From Montifringilla adamsi (Eukaryota > Chordata > Aves > Passeriformes > Passeridae), in assembly GCA_017590115.1 (NCBI GenBank), contig JAGGNK010008337.1, positions 5,943,609-6,007,608 on the forward strand: a DNA stretch of 64,000 bases. Reading direction: 5' to 3'. Each line of letters begins with the position of its first letter. The stretch's first letter is position 1. Position numbers and translations under genes: made by a program. Positions 1 through 63,400 of this stretch are shown here, one piece after another. The notes under the pieces were generated by a model. It had not been told where the DNA came from. It made no database searches and saw nothing but the letters and a program-made list of their open reading frames with translations.

Positions 1-119
1 TAAATTGTGGATTAACATACCACAAGAGGTATTTACTCAAGATTTTTAAAGGAAGCCAAAGATGAAGTTGCTGAGTAACTCCGGGCTGCTGTTCATGTTC
101 CCCTTTTTGCCAGAGAAAT

Positions 120-470
120 TAGGGGTTGCAAATAAACAATTTTGAAAAGCTAACGAGGGAAATGCAGGGAATGGAGTCCCCCAGGGATCACTCTTTGGAC
201 ATGTGCTCTCATATTTTCATCAGTGGTGTGGAAAAAGGGATGAGGAGAAATAGATGACAATATGTGTTGACAGTACAGAATTCTTCAGGTCGCTGAAAAA
301 TGTGTGAAAAAAGATCAGAAAAAAATTGCAGGTCTCTAAATAAAAACCAAATCATTAATTGGAAGGGAAAATGGTCCCAAGAATGCACAAACAGCAGTGT
401 TCTATAAATTTGGTCTTTTGCAACTGAGGAAGGATATATGTAATCATAAGAGGTGAAACTGTGGCAAGAA
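120..470 (+). mobile_element. Old CR1-type LINE fragment (reverse transcriptase region)
   Basis: At about 173-205 the sequence reads GVPQGSLFG, the RT motif GVPQGS of CR1 and related LINEs. The following ttttcatcagtggtgtggaa matches the usual codons for a phrase like FINDLE, out of frame here, and a degenerate segment follows. The copy is frameshifted and truncated at both ends. Confidence 0.7.
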
Positions 471-2407
471 GGCAAATAGAATGTTAACAGTCTTTAAAAA
501 GCAACAGAAAAGAAGACAAAGCATCATTTGCAGATGTATAAATCACTACTGTGCCCTCAAGTGGGGTATGCAGTTGTAATTCACAATCTCTGCATCTCAA
601 AACAGTTTTATTGATTTTGGAGTTTAAATCCATGTAAGGACTGGAGACTGGACTAGAATTATATATAGATTAAGATTCTTCTAGGTTGGGAAGAGGCAAA
701 TGGAGAGGCAAAATTTACTAAAGTATAGAAAACTGTGAGTTGTGTAATTGACTGAGTAGGAAAGCACAGCAGTCAAAGTAAACTGTCATGACACTGTCAG
801 GTAATTTCATTATAAAAAAGGAAACATGTTTTTATAGATGAAATTAATTACCAAAAGTCACAATTTATTTCCCCAACAGTTTTAGATTCAAAATTTATTA
901 CCATATTCATAGTTATCCCCTGATGACTGTTATGAGGTGATAATACAGTCTTAGAGTCATAAACTCTCAAAGCCAACAATTGCTAAAGTTGAAAGGATAT
1001 ATATGTTTTTTAGAATCTTTGCCCAACCAATTGCTGCAGTTTAAGGTATGGAGCAGAAAATGTACTGTCTACTGCAGGTGTTATTACAGGTAATAAGATA
1101 TAATCCAGCAGAGCATCTGCTGTGTAATGGTGTAACTAATGATCTCTGAATTGTTTCAGCCATTTGTAGGAAATCTGCTGTATTTTGTTTCAGTGCCAGC
1201 AACAGTTGAATTACATCTCCCTTCACTGTATAGCTGCTGTTCTAAAGCACAGTCTCCAAATCCACCTCCTTCTTCTGAAACAAAACTGTGTGATAACATA
1301 GAAAAAGTCAACAGTAGCGTAGTGCAAAATGACAACCATTGCTTCACTGACCAATTCGGATAATTTAGAGTGGCTGAAATGGAACATCCACATGATGTTC
1401 AGTCAGTCACTCATATACCCCACACCTGGACCAGAAATGCTGCACAAAAACATCCCCGCTACCACTCTCCCATTCTCCAGAAGCAGCAAATCCACTTGTT
1501 TTGGTTATTCTTTCTTGAGACTCTCTACTTATTTGTGGGACTGTAGGGTTGGTTTAAATACTCTTTGTTTTCCTCACTTTATTTTTAGACAAGGTGTCAC
1601 TGTATTTTTTGAATTCATTCTCCCAGCCTTGCACCAGCTGTTCAAAGACTCTTGGGTTTTGTCCTTCATAGCTTGGAGAATGTGGGTCACATCTGGCTGC
1701 ACATTCTTCATACTTCACTACTATCTAAGCTTGTTCCTCCCAGCTGTTTATATTAAGGACAGTGACAGAGGTTACTTGGTGAAATAAATACACGTGTCAT
1801 GCTGACTGCATCAAATGGCACCTGCTGAAAGGAGAGTTCCACAACAGCAGAGTTTTGTTGTGGAAGAAGGATGTTACAGTGCAGAAGTCTGATAGGAGCT
1901 TTCCTGTTCCTTCACCAATAAGGTTTACAGCAATAAAGTGTTTCTTAATAAAATCAGTGAACAGAAACATCATAACTCTCTCCTCTGGGCTCAGGTGTAT
2001 TATCACATCATCATAGCTTCATGCCAGTTGGTTCAAGAACATCAAACTACAATGCCACTTGAATTTCCACAGTTGGCCATAAACATGCTCTTAGCCCATG
2101 GCAAATGTAAAGTAATAGGACTGAGTTTAATCCTTTCTGAAATATTTGCTTTATCTCATTACTGTGTGCACACAGCTGTTGTGACTCATGTGAAATTTGA
2201 CTTCACCATGTATTTAACTCATACTCATAAAATGTTTTTCATGGTAAATAGGTTGCCCTAAAAGAGCAATTAGCTTGAGGTAGGAGAGCATGTGTATAAT
2301 TTCTTCAAAGGTGTTCCCTCACATGGTGAGAGCCAGTCCTGCATTTCTTCTCCCTTGCAGGGCAGTGAGTGTTTCCAAAATCTAAATATGTTTCTGTTCA
2401 GCCCAGA

Positions 2408-2525
2408 CAGCATTTTTTTTTTCTTTTTTAGGTTTCCTTAACAGCCTTTCTATTTTTCTCTTGTGCCTAACAATGCTTTTCTTTTTTTTTCTTCTTTTTT
2501 TTTTTTTTTTAATTTCTTTTTCTCC
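2408..2525. repeat. T-rich low-complexity tract
   Basis: Long T runs broken by C occur here in intron 1, the longest near 2494-2510. No function is evident. Confidence 0.8.
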
Positions 2526-3808
2526 CCCAAAACCATTGGGGAATCCAGTGATTGGACGAGCAAGTTACAACAGAAATCTAAATCCTGTGCGGATAAAGAC
2601 ATTTTAATGCAATAAGAAGATCAATAATATTCTGTTCTTACAAGTATAGTGAATTGGCAATTGTTCTTAATATGAATATTCTATTTCAGCTTGCTACATT
2701 ACATAACTAGGTAATCTACATTTTTAGTTCATCCTTCCCACAGGCAGAAATGCATTAATGGTATTTCTTCATATGCTGGCAGTTTTGCATTATGTCAAAA
2801 TATATGTCTTGGGTATTTGTTTGGTTGGTTTCGGCTTTTATTAACAGGGCACTATTTTTTTCTGGATTATGTTTTGTCAGTTTTGAATTAGCAGTTTGGC
2901 TGTTACTGGACAGTAACTGTAAAGGCCATCATGTTTTGCTGAAATAAGGGAGTTACTACTCTTCCAAAGAATAGTCGGATGAGCCTATTGAATATGGCAA
3001 CCAAAAAACTTAGCTCCTTTAATTTGAAAATTGAAATCTCAATACATTTTAATGACAAAATATTTTATCCACACACTGTTGTAAATTTCTAGAATTTGCT
3101 CACAATGGGACCACTAATTCCAACAAGCAAGGCTGTCTGTGTGTCTTCTTGGTTTGTTTTTTTCCTTTACTTTTCCTCTTCTCTATTTTGTCTTAAGTAG
3201 CCTTAGAATTAGGGGAGATGTTACTGAAAATAGGATTAAAAGCATTTGTGAAATCAGAACAGAAACAGAAGGCAGGGATCATAACTGCTTTGGATACTTC
3301 CTCAGGTCTGGAGAACATCATGGTAAAGCTGCCCTGTTTTAGGCAGGATTTGTTTTATATGGGTTGGTTGCTGCAACGGGTTGGTTACACAAGACTTCCA
3401 GGAGCAGTCAGCGATAGTGTAGGTGAGCTTTTAATGCTGCCCTTCCCTTTTTATAGCTCTGTCTTGCGAGACAGAGTATTGTGGTTTCCATTTAATCACC
3501 TCTGAAATAATTGTCCAATTGCACAATGATACGCAGCCAATCTTTCACAAGTTTCATATGTTTCAAAATAGACAAGGGAGTGGTGTTGAAGACTTCTGCA
3601 GCTGAGGACTCGAGAGGAGGGAAAATGGAAGATACTTGTAGTGGTCAGTAGCAACTGCAGTGTTAAAGGTCCTCTTCTTCAGCTGATACATAGTGTGAGG
3701 TCTAAATGTCCCTCCTAATTAGAGAAAAAGATTTGCCCCGAGGTCAAAGGGTCTAAGCTTTGATGAGAATAAATGTATTAATCGGAAGTTTCTGTTCTGT
3801 CTTTTCAG

Positions 3809-53708
<49,900 letters not shown>

Positions 53709-54070
53709 GTTTTCCACCCATGAAAAGAACATTATGATGCTATGAAAGGGCGGAAAACCTGAAAACTAAACAATACAAATGCATTTCTTCCCTTCTAAGG
53801 ACAATTTTTATTTCTCAGTTAATTGAAAGGAGGGGAAGCTCAGATGTTGCATCACGTTGTATCAAACTTCTGTATTCAAGAGACTGAAATATTGATACAG
53901 ATTTGCCTCCCCAGGAGATCTGTCCTTCTTAAGGTATTTTTGATGCAGAATGAATGCATCCATTGATCCAGTTGCTAACCTACAGCTTTTGATATGGCCC
54001 TTTTTTATGAAGGGACTTCAGATAGTCTTAATTGTGACTGAAATAATAAAGTTTTAAAAGTTAATAGATT
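53709..54070 (+). other. SPTLC3: SPTLC3 3' untranslated region
   Basis: This is AT-rich, non-coding sequence from the stop codon to just past the first good polyadenylation hexamer. The end is inferred from that hexamer, not observed. A second AATAAA at 54502-54507 could give a longer form. Confidence 0.7.
54045..54050 (+). promoter_or_regulatory. SPTLC3: Polyadenylation signal AATAAA of SPTLC3
   Basis: The canonical AATAAA lies 337 bases after the stop codon. Cleavage would be expected 10-30 bases downstream, near 54065. Confidence 0.7.
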
Positions 54071-55027
54071 CCAGTGTAATATAGCTGAGCTTCATCAGTG
54101 AGACTGATTTGTTAAAGAGTGTAAATCGACACGCCGGTGTGGACTGCTACAAAAGAATGAGCAGAAAGTGACTTCTTTAACTAAGTTGCACTATCATGCA
54201 TTTCTCCAAGGACAGAAGGTCTTAGAAAAAGGCTAATGCTGAGAACAAGAAAAGTAGCCTGATGAGATCATGTATTTCTGACAGCAGGTTATGGGAAAGG
54301 GAAAATTCCTCCTCTCCACAGACCTTTTCTCGGTCACCTAAATGCACTCTAAACTTTGAATTGTACAAAAAATTTGGGCTTAAACATAAACAGAAATGCT
54401 TTTCTGCCAACTCATTTGACCTACAACCTATCACATCTTACCCCTACCTAAGTTCTTCAGCAGGCTTGCTCCCTTTTTGTGGGGCAGTAGTAAATAATTT
54501 TAATAAACATTTAACTTTCCCATAAAAACCTTGATCAAAACAGTCAGATACTTGCAGTTCACAAACTGCAGATGACATTTATGGGCTCATTCCTAAGTTT
54601 CTTGAACTACTTATGGGCCTCATAAATTCACTAACAAGTACATAATGCTGAAGCTGTTTGTTATGCAGAATGTGAAGTTCAAGATACCATAAGCAGTTCT
54701 GCCACCTGCTAAACAGGAAACTTACCATTTCTATCCATGCTACAATCATCCATGAAATAACATTTCTTGAAATATTTTTGTCTGTTTTATGCATGTCAGG
54801 GGTTGTTCTGTCCAGGGGGTTTTTTTGAGTCGTTTGTTTTTCAAATAATTATTGTATCTTCTGAAGAGGAAGATGCCCTTGTCCCCTTGTCCGCTCACTG
54901 CCCGAGTGACAAATGCTCAAGGCTACCTGAAGGAATTTTTCCAGCCAGCAGTTTCCCTGCAATGCCAACAGCCACAAGCATCAGTGTTCTGTGGGCTGAG
55001 TTGCTGGAAGGAGATTGGAGGCTTTTT

Positions 55028-55029
<2 letters not shown>

Positions 55030-55058
<29 letters not shown>
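55030..55058. repeat. T29 homopolymer
   Basis: An uninterrupted T run ending in cccc. Confidence 0.95.
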
Positions 55059-55360
55059 CCCCAGCATTGAAAAGCAGTTCTGCAGCTTTAAGAATGAACT
55101 CCAAACAATTCCACGCTATCAAATGTCATTGTAAACACATCAGATGAGAGATGTTTAGCTTTCTGTTGCACAGATGTACCACACTTTCATGTTCTCTTGA
55201 AAGCTGTGGTGTAAACTTAACCCACAGCTGCAATATTAGATTTAAGAACAGAACAATTAAATTGCAGAGTACCAATTACACTATATTACTCCCTGCTTGT
55301 TAAAGCAGCTTTCAGGATATAACAAGGCTGACTGATTATGAGGGACCATTTTTTGTTAGA

Positions 55361-55379
55361 TTGTTGTTGTTGTTGTTGT
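55361..55379. repeat. TTG microsatellite
   Basis: About six copies of ttg. Confidence 0.95.
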
Positions 55380-56496
55380 GCAAGTTAATAAAAATCCAGT
55401 GGTGCTATAACTTTAAGAATTGATTACAACACATTCCGTAATACCAAATGTCGGCTTTAGGAAATATTTATCAAGGGCTGGGAGAGGACTAAGTGGTGTG
55501 TCATGTGATTCTTCACTGTGGTAGATGGACTTGAAAAGCATTGCAGAGGTTCAGGGGAGCTATGTTTGTGGATAAGAGCAAACTCACTGTATAAATATTT
55601 AAATACTCAAGCACAGGACAAGGAGAAATTAGGAAACACAAATTTGTCTTTGAGTAACTTGGCAGGTTGTGGTGCACAGCTTTGTTACATGCAGGGTGAG
55701 TGCACTTACTGTGAAAGGAGGTGGGTTGAGAAATTTCTTCAACCTGTTCCTTGAGGAAAAGTACTGGATTTGATATATTGCTCTTTGATCTCTATTGCTG
55801 AACTTCTGCAGCCAGATCCTCAGTTGACTTCTGACCTTCCATTTTGGGATATACAGCCACAGTTTACATTTCAGCAAACATTAATACGTGTACTGTTGCA
55901 GGCAGCACACTATTTCCTTCAAAAAGAGGCCTGAGATTGATTAAACTACAGAGTGATCACTTTCTGTACCCCAATAGGGGAATGTTTGCAGCCTAAAGCC
56001 GAATTCTTCCTGCCCTCAGAACATTACTCTCACTCGTATTAAGGAGACAGGACAGCTATTTTTCAGAGACTATCAGTTGATTTATTATGTGCTCTCTTCT
56101 GATATCTTCCACCCCCTGCACACTAGAGAAAGTACAGACTGACTACCCCTGGGCTTGGGAACAGTTAGGGAGAAATCTCTGCTCCACTCGTGCAATAATA
56201 AAACTCCCGGGACCTTCAGTCTTCTAGATTTTCCCCATGAGTTTATAGTCTGGCACTTGCTTTTTTAACAGTGTGGAGTTTTTCCTGGCTTACTTCAGTT
56301 TTTATAGATTTTGGAGCATTTGAAGACTCTATATTAGCTGGTGTCTGAAAAAATCTGATAGAGTACCCATTAGGGAATTTGCACCTCTAGCACAGGATCA
56401 CATATTTCCTAGAATGTGCTCCCTCTTCAGGCACATGTTCTTGGAAAACATAGTTCCCTCTAATTGCTTCAGAAGGTCTTGAAGAGCTGCCTTCCA

Positions 56497-56502
<6 letters not shown>

Positions 56503-56528
<26 letters not shown>
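56503..56528 (+). repeat. A26 homopolymer
   Basis: An uninterrupted A run in intergenic DNA. Confidence 0.95.
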
Positions 56529-59276
56529 GCGCTCAAGTTGTCATGGATACATTAAGTACAACTACACTAACTTTTTTGAGCAAGCTGCATCTTATGTAAA
56601 ATCTTGATTGACCTTTGTGATCTGGGAAAACCCTTGAGTTTCTGTTTGACAGAGAAACTGAATTGTTTGCCCTTTCCTGCACCTTTATCCTTCCTCATCT
56701 TTTAGGAAGTCTTCATCTCCTGAGCTTATCAAACTTGTCCAGGTGGTTCTCCCCTCCACTTCTGTCTTTTTCTATTGTTCTCTCTGTTCTGCTGTTCTCT
56801 GTTGGGGAAAACACACAGGCAGCTGCAGTGGACCTGAGTGCAACACTTGGCTTTCTGGGCATAGCCTCACTGCCTGCTTTTCCTGGTGTTCTCATCGGTC
56901 TTGCAGGCTTTTATCTTTCCTTTTCAAGTAAAAAAGTTTTCTGTGGATGGTGATCAATTCCTATGATGAACCAAATCTGAACTGCCCAAGCTGTTGAACC
57001 AAGAATGGGCTTGTTCTGTCATTTATGCAAGTGTGGATCAGGTTAAGCCTTGCTTTGAAGTCAACACTGTTGGTTTAAAACTAGTGCAATTAATTACTAG
57101 TACAATTTACAACTAGTACTATTTGAAAATAGTACAACTGTGAGAGGAACCTGTCAGTGTGAGGTGAGCTGCCTGCATTTGTTTCAGAGGGGTTTGAACA
57201 CTGGTGTCTCTGGACTGTTTCACAGCTGCTGCTCTTCACAGGGGACCAAGATATGAAGTGGAGCTATTTAAGGTAGGATTTCAGCTGGGTTTTATTTTCT
57301 TTTTTTTTTTTTTTCCAAAATGTTTGGTTGAATGTGTGTTGTATATTTCCCTGTCCTGCTGAGACAGGGAACAAAGTCATGATGTAAGAAAAGCAGTCTG
57401 TACTGAAGGTCTTTATGTACTTTCAAGCCTACTTTGAAATCCAATAGAGATTCTCTAATATATGATCTGCTTTTTATTTGTGCATGAAGTTTAACTACTC
57501 TTCAATTTATAACATAGATCAGGACCAAATTTTAAAGAAACCATGCTACCAGCTGAGAAATGGCAGATACCATGCCATGATTGGCAGCTGAACATTCAAG
57601 CCTCCAGATGCCTTCAAAAACATCATCTAGGTGTTTCCCTCATTTACTCACACATCCAGGGTGGTTTGTGCTCCCTGCAGATCAATCACAAGATAATGAG
57701 AACTCTCTATCCATTTCAGAGGCAGAGCTTCAAGCTTGTCAAGCTGGTCCCAAAACCACCATCCACCTGACCACACAAAATAATAGTTCAGCACCATTGG
57801 AACAGGATTCAGGGGTCTGAGTCAGGCTGGCTGCCCAGCACTTCCTAAAGAGGGGAGTGTGTTTCCACCTATGCAGCATGTCATTGACAAGTGGCATAAG
57901 GAAGCAAAGATAAATCCACTTACATCACATGCTAACCAAATGAAAAGTGCAAGTGTAGTGGCACAGGATCTGGAGAGATGTGGTAGACCTGGAGACTTGG
58001 ACTAGATCCAGTTGTGTACAGGGACTTTTTGTGCAAGCATTACAGGAGCTGTTAAATCTTTCTAACCAGCTAGGTGGAATAGTGGAAAACATGTTCTTTA
58101 GTATCAAAATAGTGACTTTGAAGGAGGCAAACAGAGGCATCCCACCACCTGTGTTGCTCCAGTTTGTTTATGTAGAGAAGGAAGGGTAGATAGGCAGCCA
58201 TAGCAGGTGACCCTGACACTTGGTACTCTATTCATAGAACCTTTTCTGAGAGTCACTTCTGCCAGATGCTGCCAGATGCTAGGGCCCAAAACTGTTAATT
58301 GTTATCAATATACCTGAAATCCACAGCTTGTGCCGCAGGGATGGCCAGGGTTGCTTGAGCCATCAGCTGTACCAAGCTGTGCTGTAGGTGATGCAGGAAA
58401 TTACTAGGAGATTGTTTTAGTGACAAGAGTGCACAGAATCACTGATGGTTGGAATGCCTTTAATGGGCATCACTGCTGCTGGGAGTGCCTGTGCTGAGGT
58501 GACAGCTGCCTGTGTGCTCTGCCAGGCATACCTGACGTGGCTCCAGGACAGGCATGACAGTCTGTCCTCATCTTTGCCGATGCAGGACTTGGGCTGTAGG
58601 TCGCTCCAGAAGATGAGCTTCTTTCTCACAATTCAGCTGAACCAGAAGCCAGGAAAGCAGGACTCTGTAGGAAGTCTAGAAAATCAGTTGTCACAAGTCA
58701 AGTACTTGTAGTAACAGAGAAATGCTGATGTGTGTGATGGAGCAATGGTGCTTTGCTATTGTTTCCATTGAAATTGTCTCAAGGAATTTGCTATGGACAT
58801 GAGCTGACTCTGCTATCCTGTGGGTGGACCAGAATATTTGCATCTTCCAGTTCCTGGAGCTCAGAACTGATCGCTCACACCACGATGTGCCATCAAGTTT
58901 GTTGCCCTGATCTTTGGTGTCTCTGTCTCGCCAGTTCAGAGCACAGCATGGAGGGGCCTGCTGAGCCTGCTGGGTTCTGACAAGACCCCACATGGTCTGT
59001 GACATGAGTGAGACCATGACACAGGCAGCAGTGAGTGAGTGTTCCTTGGCACACAGCAGTGCTGAAGTGTTCCTTGGCACAGGCTGCCTTTGGGGAGCCG
59101 AGATGGCATTGCTGAAGTGGGTTCCTTGTCCCTTTGCCTCTCAAGGAGCTGTTCTGGAATGCTCACAGAAGCGATGAAATCAGTGGGGACGTTTCAAAAG
59201 CAGAGCTTCTGAGTGTTCCTGGAGCTTGCTCTGACACAAAGATTGTGTCCTCTTGTGTCCTGCTCTCCCCTTGTTG

Positions 59277-59825
59277 TTACCACACTAACCTTGTGATGTC
59301 GTGGCTTCCTTGAACATTCAGGGGAAACGGAACGTTCTCAAAAAATGGCACAACAGATTCAAAGGAGAAGAAGGAAAGGAAAGGCTGAAAAGCCTCATCC
59401 TCTGCTCCTCCTCTAACAAACTGGGCGCAATTACTAATAAATCCCCAAAACATGCTACTGGAACTGGGACACAGGGTAGGACGAAGAAACCATAAACCAA
59501 ATTTACCTTGAACAGACTCCAGTACCTTTGTAAACTCCCTATAAGTCATTCTCACCAAGCCCAGCACAATAGCTGTTCTAATTTGTGCCACTCTACTCTA
59601 AAAACTGCATGTTAGGGACAATACTGGAGCTATTTCTGGATAAGAAAATAATCCTAGGGACCAGAAAGGTATTAAAACCTTAGAAAAGCCTAGAGACCAG
59701 AACCACATGAAGGCTTCCACCCTGAGAGACATTACAAATTCAAGCAACATGGCTAACTACTTTATCCCAATACAGAGTAAGCACAACTAAAATGCAATCA
59801 GAACAGGTTTTTTCCACTTTTTCAA
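59277..59825 (-). mobile_element. Likely leader and internal remnant of an antisense provirus
   Basis: On the - strand this follows an LTR and a primer binding site, where the leader and start of gag would lie. It has a 104-codon open frame (59277-59591) that I cannot assign to any retroviral domain. No gag, protease, polymerase or envelope motif and no second LTR are seen, so the copy is defective. The lower limit is uncertain. Confidence 0.45.
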
Positions 59826-59843
59826 GGCGCACGTTGGGCGCCA
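59826..59843 (-). other. tRNA-Lys type primer binding site
   Basis: On the - strand the site reads TGGCGCCCAACGTG followed by four bases that deviate in part from the usual ending. This is the tRNA-Lys(1,2) complement used by beta-type retroviruses. It lies five bases from the LTR edge, as expected. Confidence 0.8.
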
Positions 59844-59848
59844 AAAAT

Positions 59849-60495
59849 TGTATTTGTCCTGGTTTAGGGCAATTTTGGGAGAAAAACCTCTAAAGGGGTT
59901 TCCTCTAGAAAAACAAATTTAAGTGGCCCCCTCCCCCAGCTGGTTTGGGAAAATTATTTCCTTGGAGAAAAGTGGAGAAAACTGTTTATTTAACATGGAA
60001 AGCATTCACCAGCACAGAAAATGAGCAATATTAAACAATATAACTTCTTGCTGCTCCAAAGAGATGACAAACTCGGAAAGTCCCCTCCATGGGCTGTGGC
60101 TCAGTTCACTCAGTCTCTGATCAGTCCCTCTGGCTCTGGAAGTGGCATGGCCCAGGCCTGGCTCGGTGGCCACAGGTGGAGCTGCCGGTGCTCTTCTGGT
60201 TTTCAGTCCAGAGCAGGTCTAAACAGGTCCAAAGAAAAAGAAAAGCCACACTCCAGGGAATTCCTCTGCCTCAGCTAACTAAAAACTAGCTAAAAGCAAA
60301 GGAGAGCTCTCTCCTGCTCTCCACTCTGCAGACAACCAGTCCAGGAGAGGATGCAGAGGAGCGAGTTCTGATAACAAACTCCGTGCTTCTTCTCTCCCCC
60401 CTTCGCTCTCAGAGCAAGTCTTAAAGGTGCAAAACTTATTGTCCAGCATAAACAGAGCAGACAACTGGGGAAACAAGCATCATAAAGTCACCCCA
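59849..60495 (-). mobile_element. Endogenous retrovirus 5' LTR, antisense
   Basis: On the - strand it begins TGGGGTGACTTTATG at 60495 and ends GGACAAATACA at 59849, giving TG...CA ends over 647 bp. It carries a TTTAAG TATA-like element (complement near 60420) and AATAAA (complement near 59975), in correct order, and is followed by a tRNA-Lys primer binding site. The text resembles a common passerine LTR with a primer site of ERVK type. The proviral body is largely missing. Confidence 0.8.
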
Positions 60496-63400
60496 GTTCA
60501 TCTGTGCAGAAACTGTTCCGTGCATTGCTGGCGTTCCTACTTTCTTGTGGGAGCTGCTTTTCCATCGACCCTCACACCAGGGACACAGCTGCTCTCAGAG
60601 TGGCCAGAAGAGGCACGATGTTCTTTATTGTTCCAGGACCATCTACTTGCACTTTTGGCATTTCCTGATGTGCTGAACGTCCTGATACAAACTCTCTGAC
60701 TCCCACTGAATACTCCAATGCCCATATTTTAAAATCTGCTCAATGAACCACTGTAACCTAAGAATTAGAGCTCTGAACTGCATACAAGAGAGCCAGTTCT
60801 GATCTGCCTCTGTTCTGCCAAGCAACTGCAGATGAGAAACATCAGTGTTCCTTGCCTCATTCCTATCCCTCTATAGAACTCTGATAGCAATCCTAATTTG
60901 TTTGTAAAACAATAAGTTGAACTGATGAGAAGAGCTGCAAGTGAAATGTTGCTATTATCTGAGCGATCTTTTAATTTCTACATCTCAGAATGTCTTCATT
61001 AATCCTGTAAAAGTCACAAGTGCTCTGTTTACAAGACCTAGTGTATGAAACAGTACAATGATGAAGACTAATTATAAATCATAGAAAAAAATTCTGGTAA
61101 ACAGATTCCTTTAACATTTCCATTCTGTGCAGGCTTTGTCAGTGTCTTATGACAATGATGCCAGTTGGATTAGAAAGCTTTTTAAAATGTGAATCTATCT
61201 TTTCAAAGATTTGTAGCCAAGCCTTTCCAGTTTGTTAAAATGTAATTAGTGTCTGCTTGTTAATATAATGTTCATTGATTTTTAAAGTACACAGACTTCA
61301 AAGCTAGAAACAAATAAATAAAAAGAGGGATAATTCAAACCAGAGTGGAACAGCTCAGACAGTTTTACTCTTTTTTTGCCAGGATCCCAAAGCTGTTGTG
61401 TTCAAACAATGCCACAGTTTCAGTGGAAATATGACGATTAAATCCAAACCCTGCATGTCAGCTTTTTTTTGTAAATGACTACCCAGGATTTTAATAAAAT
61501 GTCCAACCACAACAGATTATGTTGCAGGGATTTTTATTGCCTAATAGCTTGTGATAGTCTTCTGTTTCTCTAACATGTATTATAAACCAGTGCACCTAGC
61601 AAGAATCCATGGAATGTTTGTACCTAATTCAGTTATGCTCTTCTGAAGAATAATTTGAAAGGGACAAAAGAGGAAAGGGTTCACAGGATGATGGATGGTT
61701 GCAGAATCTCCCAGTTTCACATCAGGATGGCGTGGCACAAGATGGAAGGTATATAAATATAGAACATAATTTGACCACACTCATGGACAAAATGATGCCA
61801 GTGCAAAAACAACAAGTGGACATAACTTGAAATTCAGACAGAAATTCAAAGATGTGATTGAGGAACACCCTGAGGAGAGAGCAGAAGCAGCACTAGCACT
61901 CAACTCCTCAATAAGAAGGTGGCTTTGAGAACCAAAAGATGGAAAGGGATATCCATGGGACAACTCTAGCCAAGGGCAGGAGAGAGGATGAAATTAGCTA
62001 GTGTGGGAGAGATGAAGCTGAGCAACAAATTTATTCAGCTAAAGAAGGAAGACAATTCAGAGGCAAAGAAGAAAGAAAGGGAAACTACCCCCCAAAGACC
62101 AAATGACAAGACAGTGGAGACAGCCAGGACTGAGACTGCACAGCAGAGAATGAAGGGGGGAATAAAAGACAGACATTTTCACACAAGAGGGAGAAAAGAT
62201 CCCACCACACCAGTGGTGTCCATGGACAGGGGTGTCCATGGCAGCAGACAGGTTCCTTGGTGGTTTGGAACATGGGAGGAACAATGTGGAGCCAAAAAGC
62301 AGAGAGATGCCTTGTTCTTCTATGAGCAGGAATGTTAGATGTGAACCAAGGGCAAAGAAAATAAGAAAAACTGGTGGAATTAAGTATTGTCTTCTATCCA
62401 GGACAAGTGGATACTGTGGAAAAAACAGAGAGAGGACAGTGCTTTAAGATGCAAGTGCTTTAAGATGCTTTTCCAGATGCTCTGGGATTTTCTTCCACAA
62501 AACTCTTCCAGTTCCAATGGAAAATGATAAGCTAATAAAAAAGTTGTATTTCCTCAGAACAAGCTCTGTGGAAGAGGCTGCTGAGAGGCAAGCAGCTAAA
62601 GTAGATTCCTCTGAGGGCAGGCTCCATTTGGCTACTTGTGGTACTTGCCTGCCAGGACTGAAAATTGCAGTGAGTAAAGCCAGTGAGAAATGGGCACAAG
62701 AGTCCTGTCTGATTTTCATGCTGGGTTTTAACAGATGAGTAAAGGAATATCCTGGTGGTGAATATAGCAGAGGACAATGGACACCAAAAGAAGAAAGGAG
62801 TACTGGCAAAGTGTTCTTCATTCTGTGCTGGTCCCAATACATGAAGGTGGTTGGTTTTTTTCCTTAAAGGTTTTGGAATTGCCATTCACTTTATAATTGC
62901 AGATTTTCTGTGTGATGCCGTCCATGGTGAGCACAGAAGTTCAGCTGTGTGATGACATCTAAGCTTTGTACACAACATAAGTGTTCTGGTCTCTATCTGT
63001 TCTTTAAAAATTGACTGGCCACCTAAGATTTGAAGTGGCTGCACAGCCATGCTGGACAGTACTGACAGGAGATGTAGGCAGTGAAAACACTTTACCAGGT
63101 GGTAAAAAAGAAAGTGCCAAGGGACAAAGGGCAGTCACTGAGTTCAGGATTGCCCAGTTGCTTTAGAAACTACAGTTTGTAGCAATCTCCTGGTCTGAGT
63201 CTTGTTGAGTCATCCCATGAGGCTGCAGACATGGCTTGGCTTAAGCCATTTCAATAATAAATCTCCATTACCTTGGTTTGCTTTGACTTAACCAAGCTAT
63301 GGATAAAAGCACCTCAGCAGGCAGACAGGAGATAGAAGATCATAAATTGCTGCAAAGTTTAGGTGATGGTAACTTTCAAAACAGGGATGATGCTGATGAC

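Larger units (their letters stand above)
1..3808 (+). other. SPTLC3 intron 1, 3' part
   Basis: There is no convincing exon here. It holds an old CR1 fragment near 120-470 and a T-rich tract at about 2408-2525. Open frames of up to 152 codons around 1139-1787 have no recognisable domain. No candidate for exon 1, with a start codon and a donor in the right phase, was found, so the promoter should lie upstream. Confidence 0.8.
54071..59276. other. Intergenic DNA downstream of SPTLC3
   Basis: No exon-like segment is recognised. It contains a T29 run (55030-55058), a TTG repeat (55361-55379), an A26 run (56503-56528) and two 14-base direct repeats of gtgttccttggcac 28 bases apart near 59039-59080. 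Confidence 0.75.

Noticed and set aside
1139..1787. Open frames after an acceptor-like tttgtttcag, considered as an extra exon or exon 1
   Set aside because: No resemblance to the SPTLC3 N-terminus, no initiator and donor in the phase needed by exon 2, and no known domain.
58434..58500. Possible CR1 end (cacagaatcactgatggttg)
   Set aside because: Only about 20 bases match the usual CR1 tail; the following text does not continue the alignment.
62444..62885. Frames of 132 and 117 codons on the - strand near the window end
   Set aside because: They overlap each other in different phases and have no recognisable domain or splice pattern.
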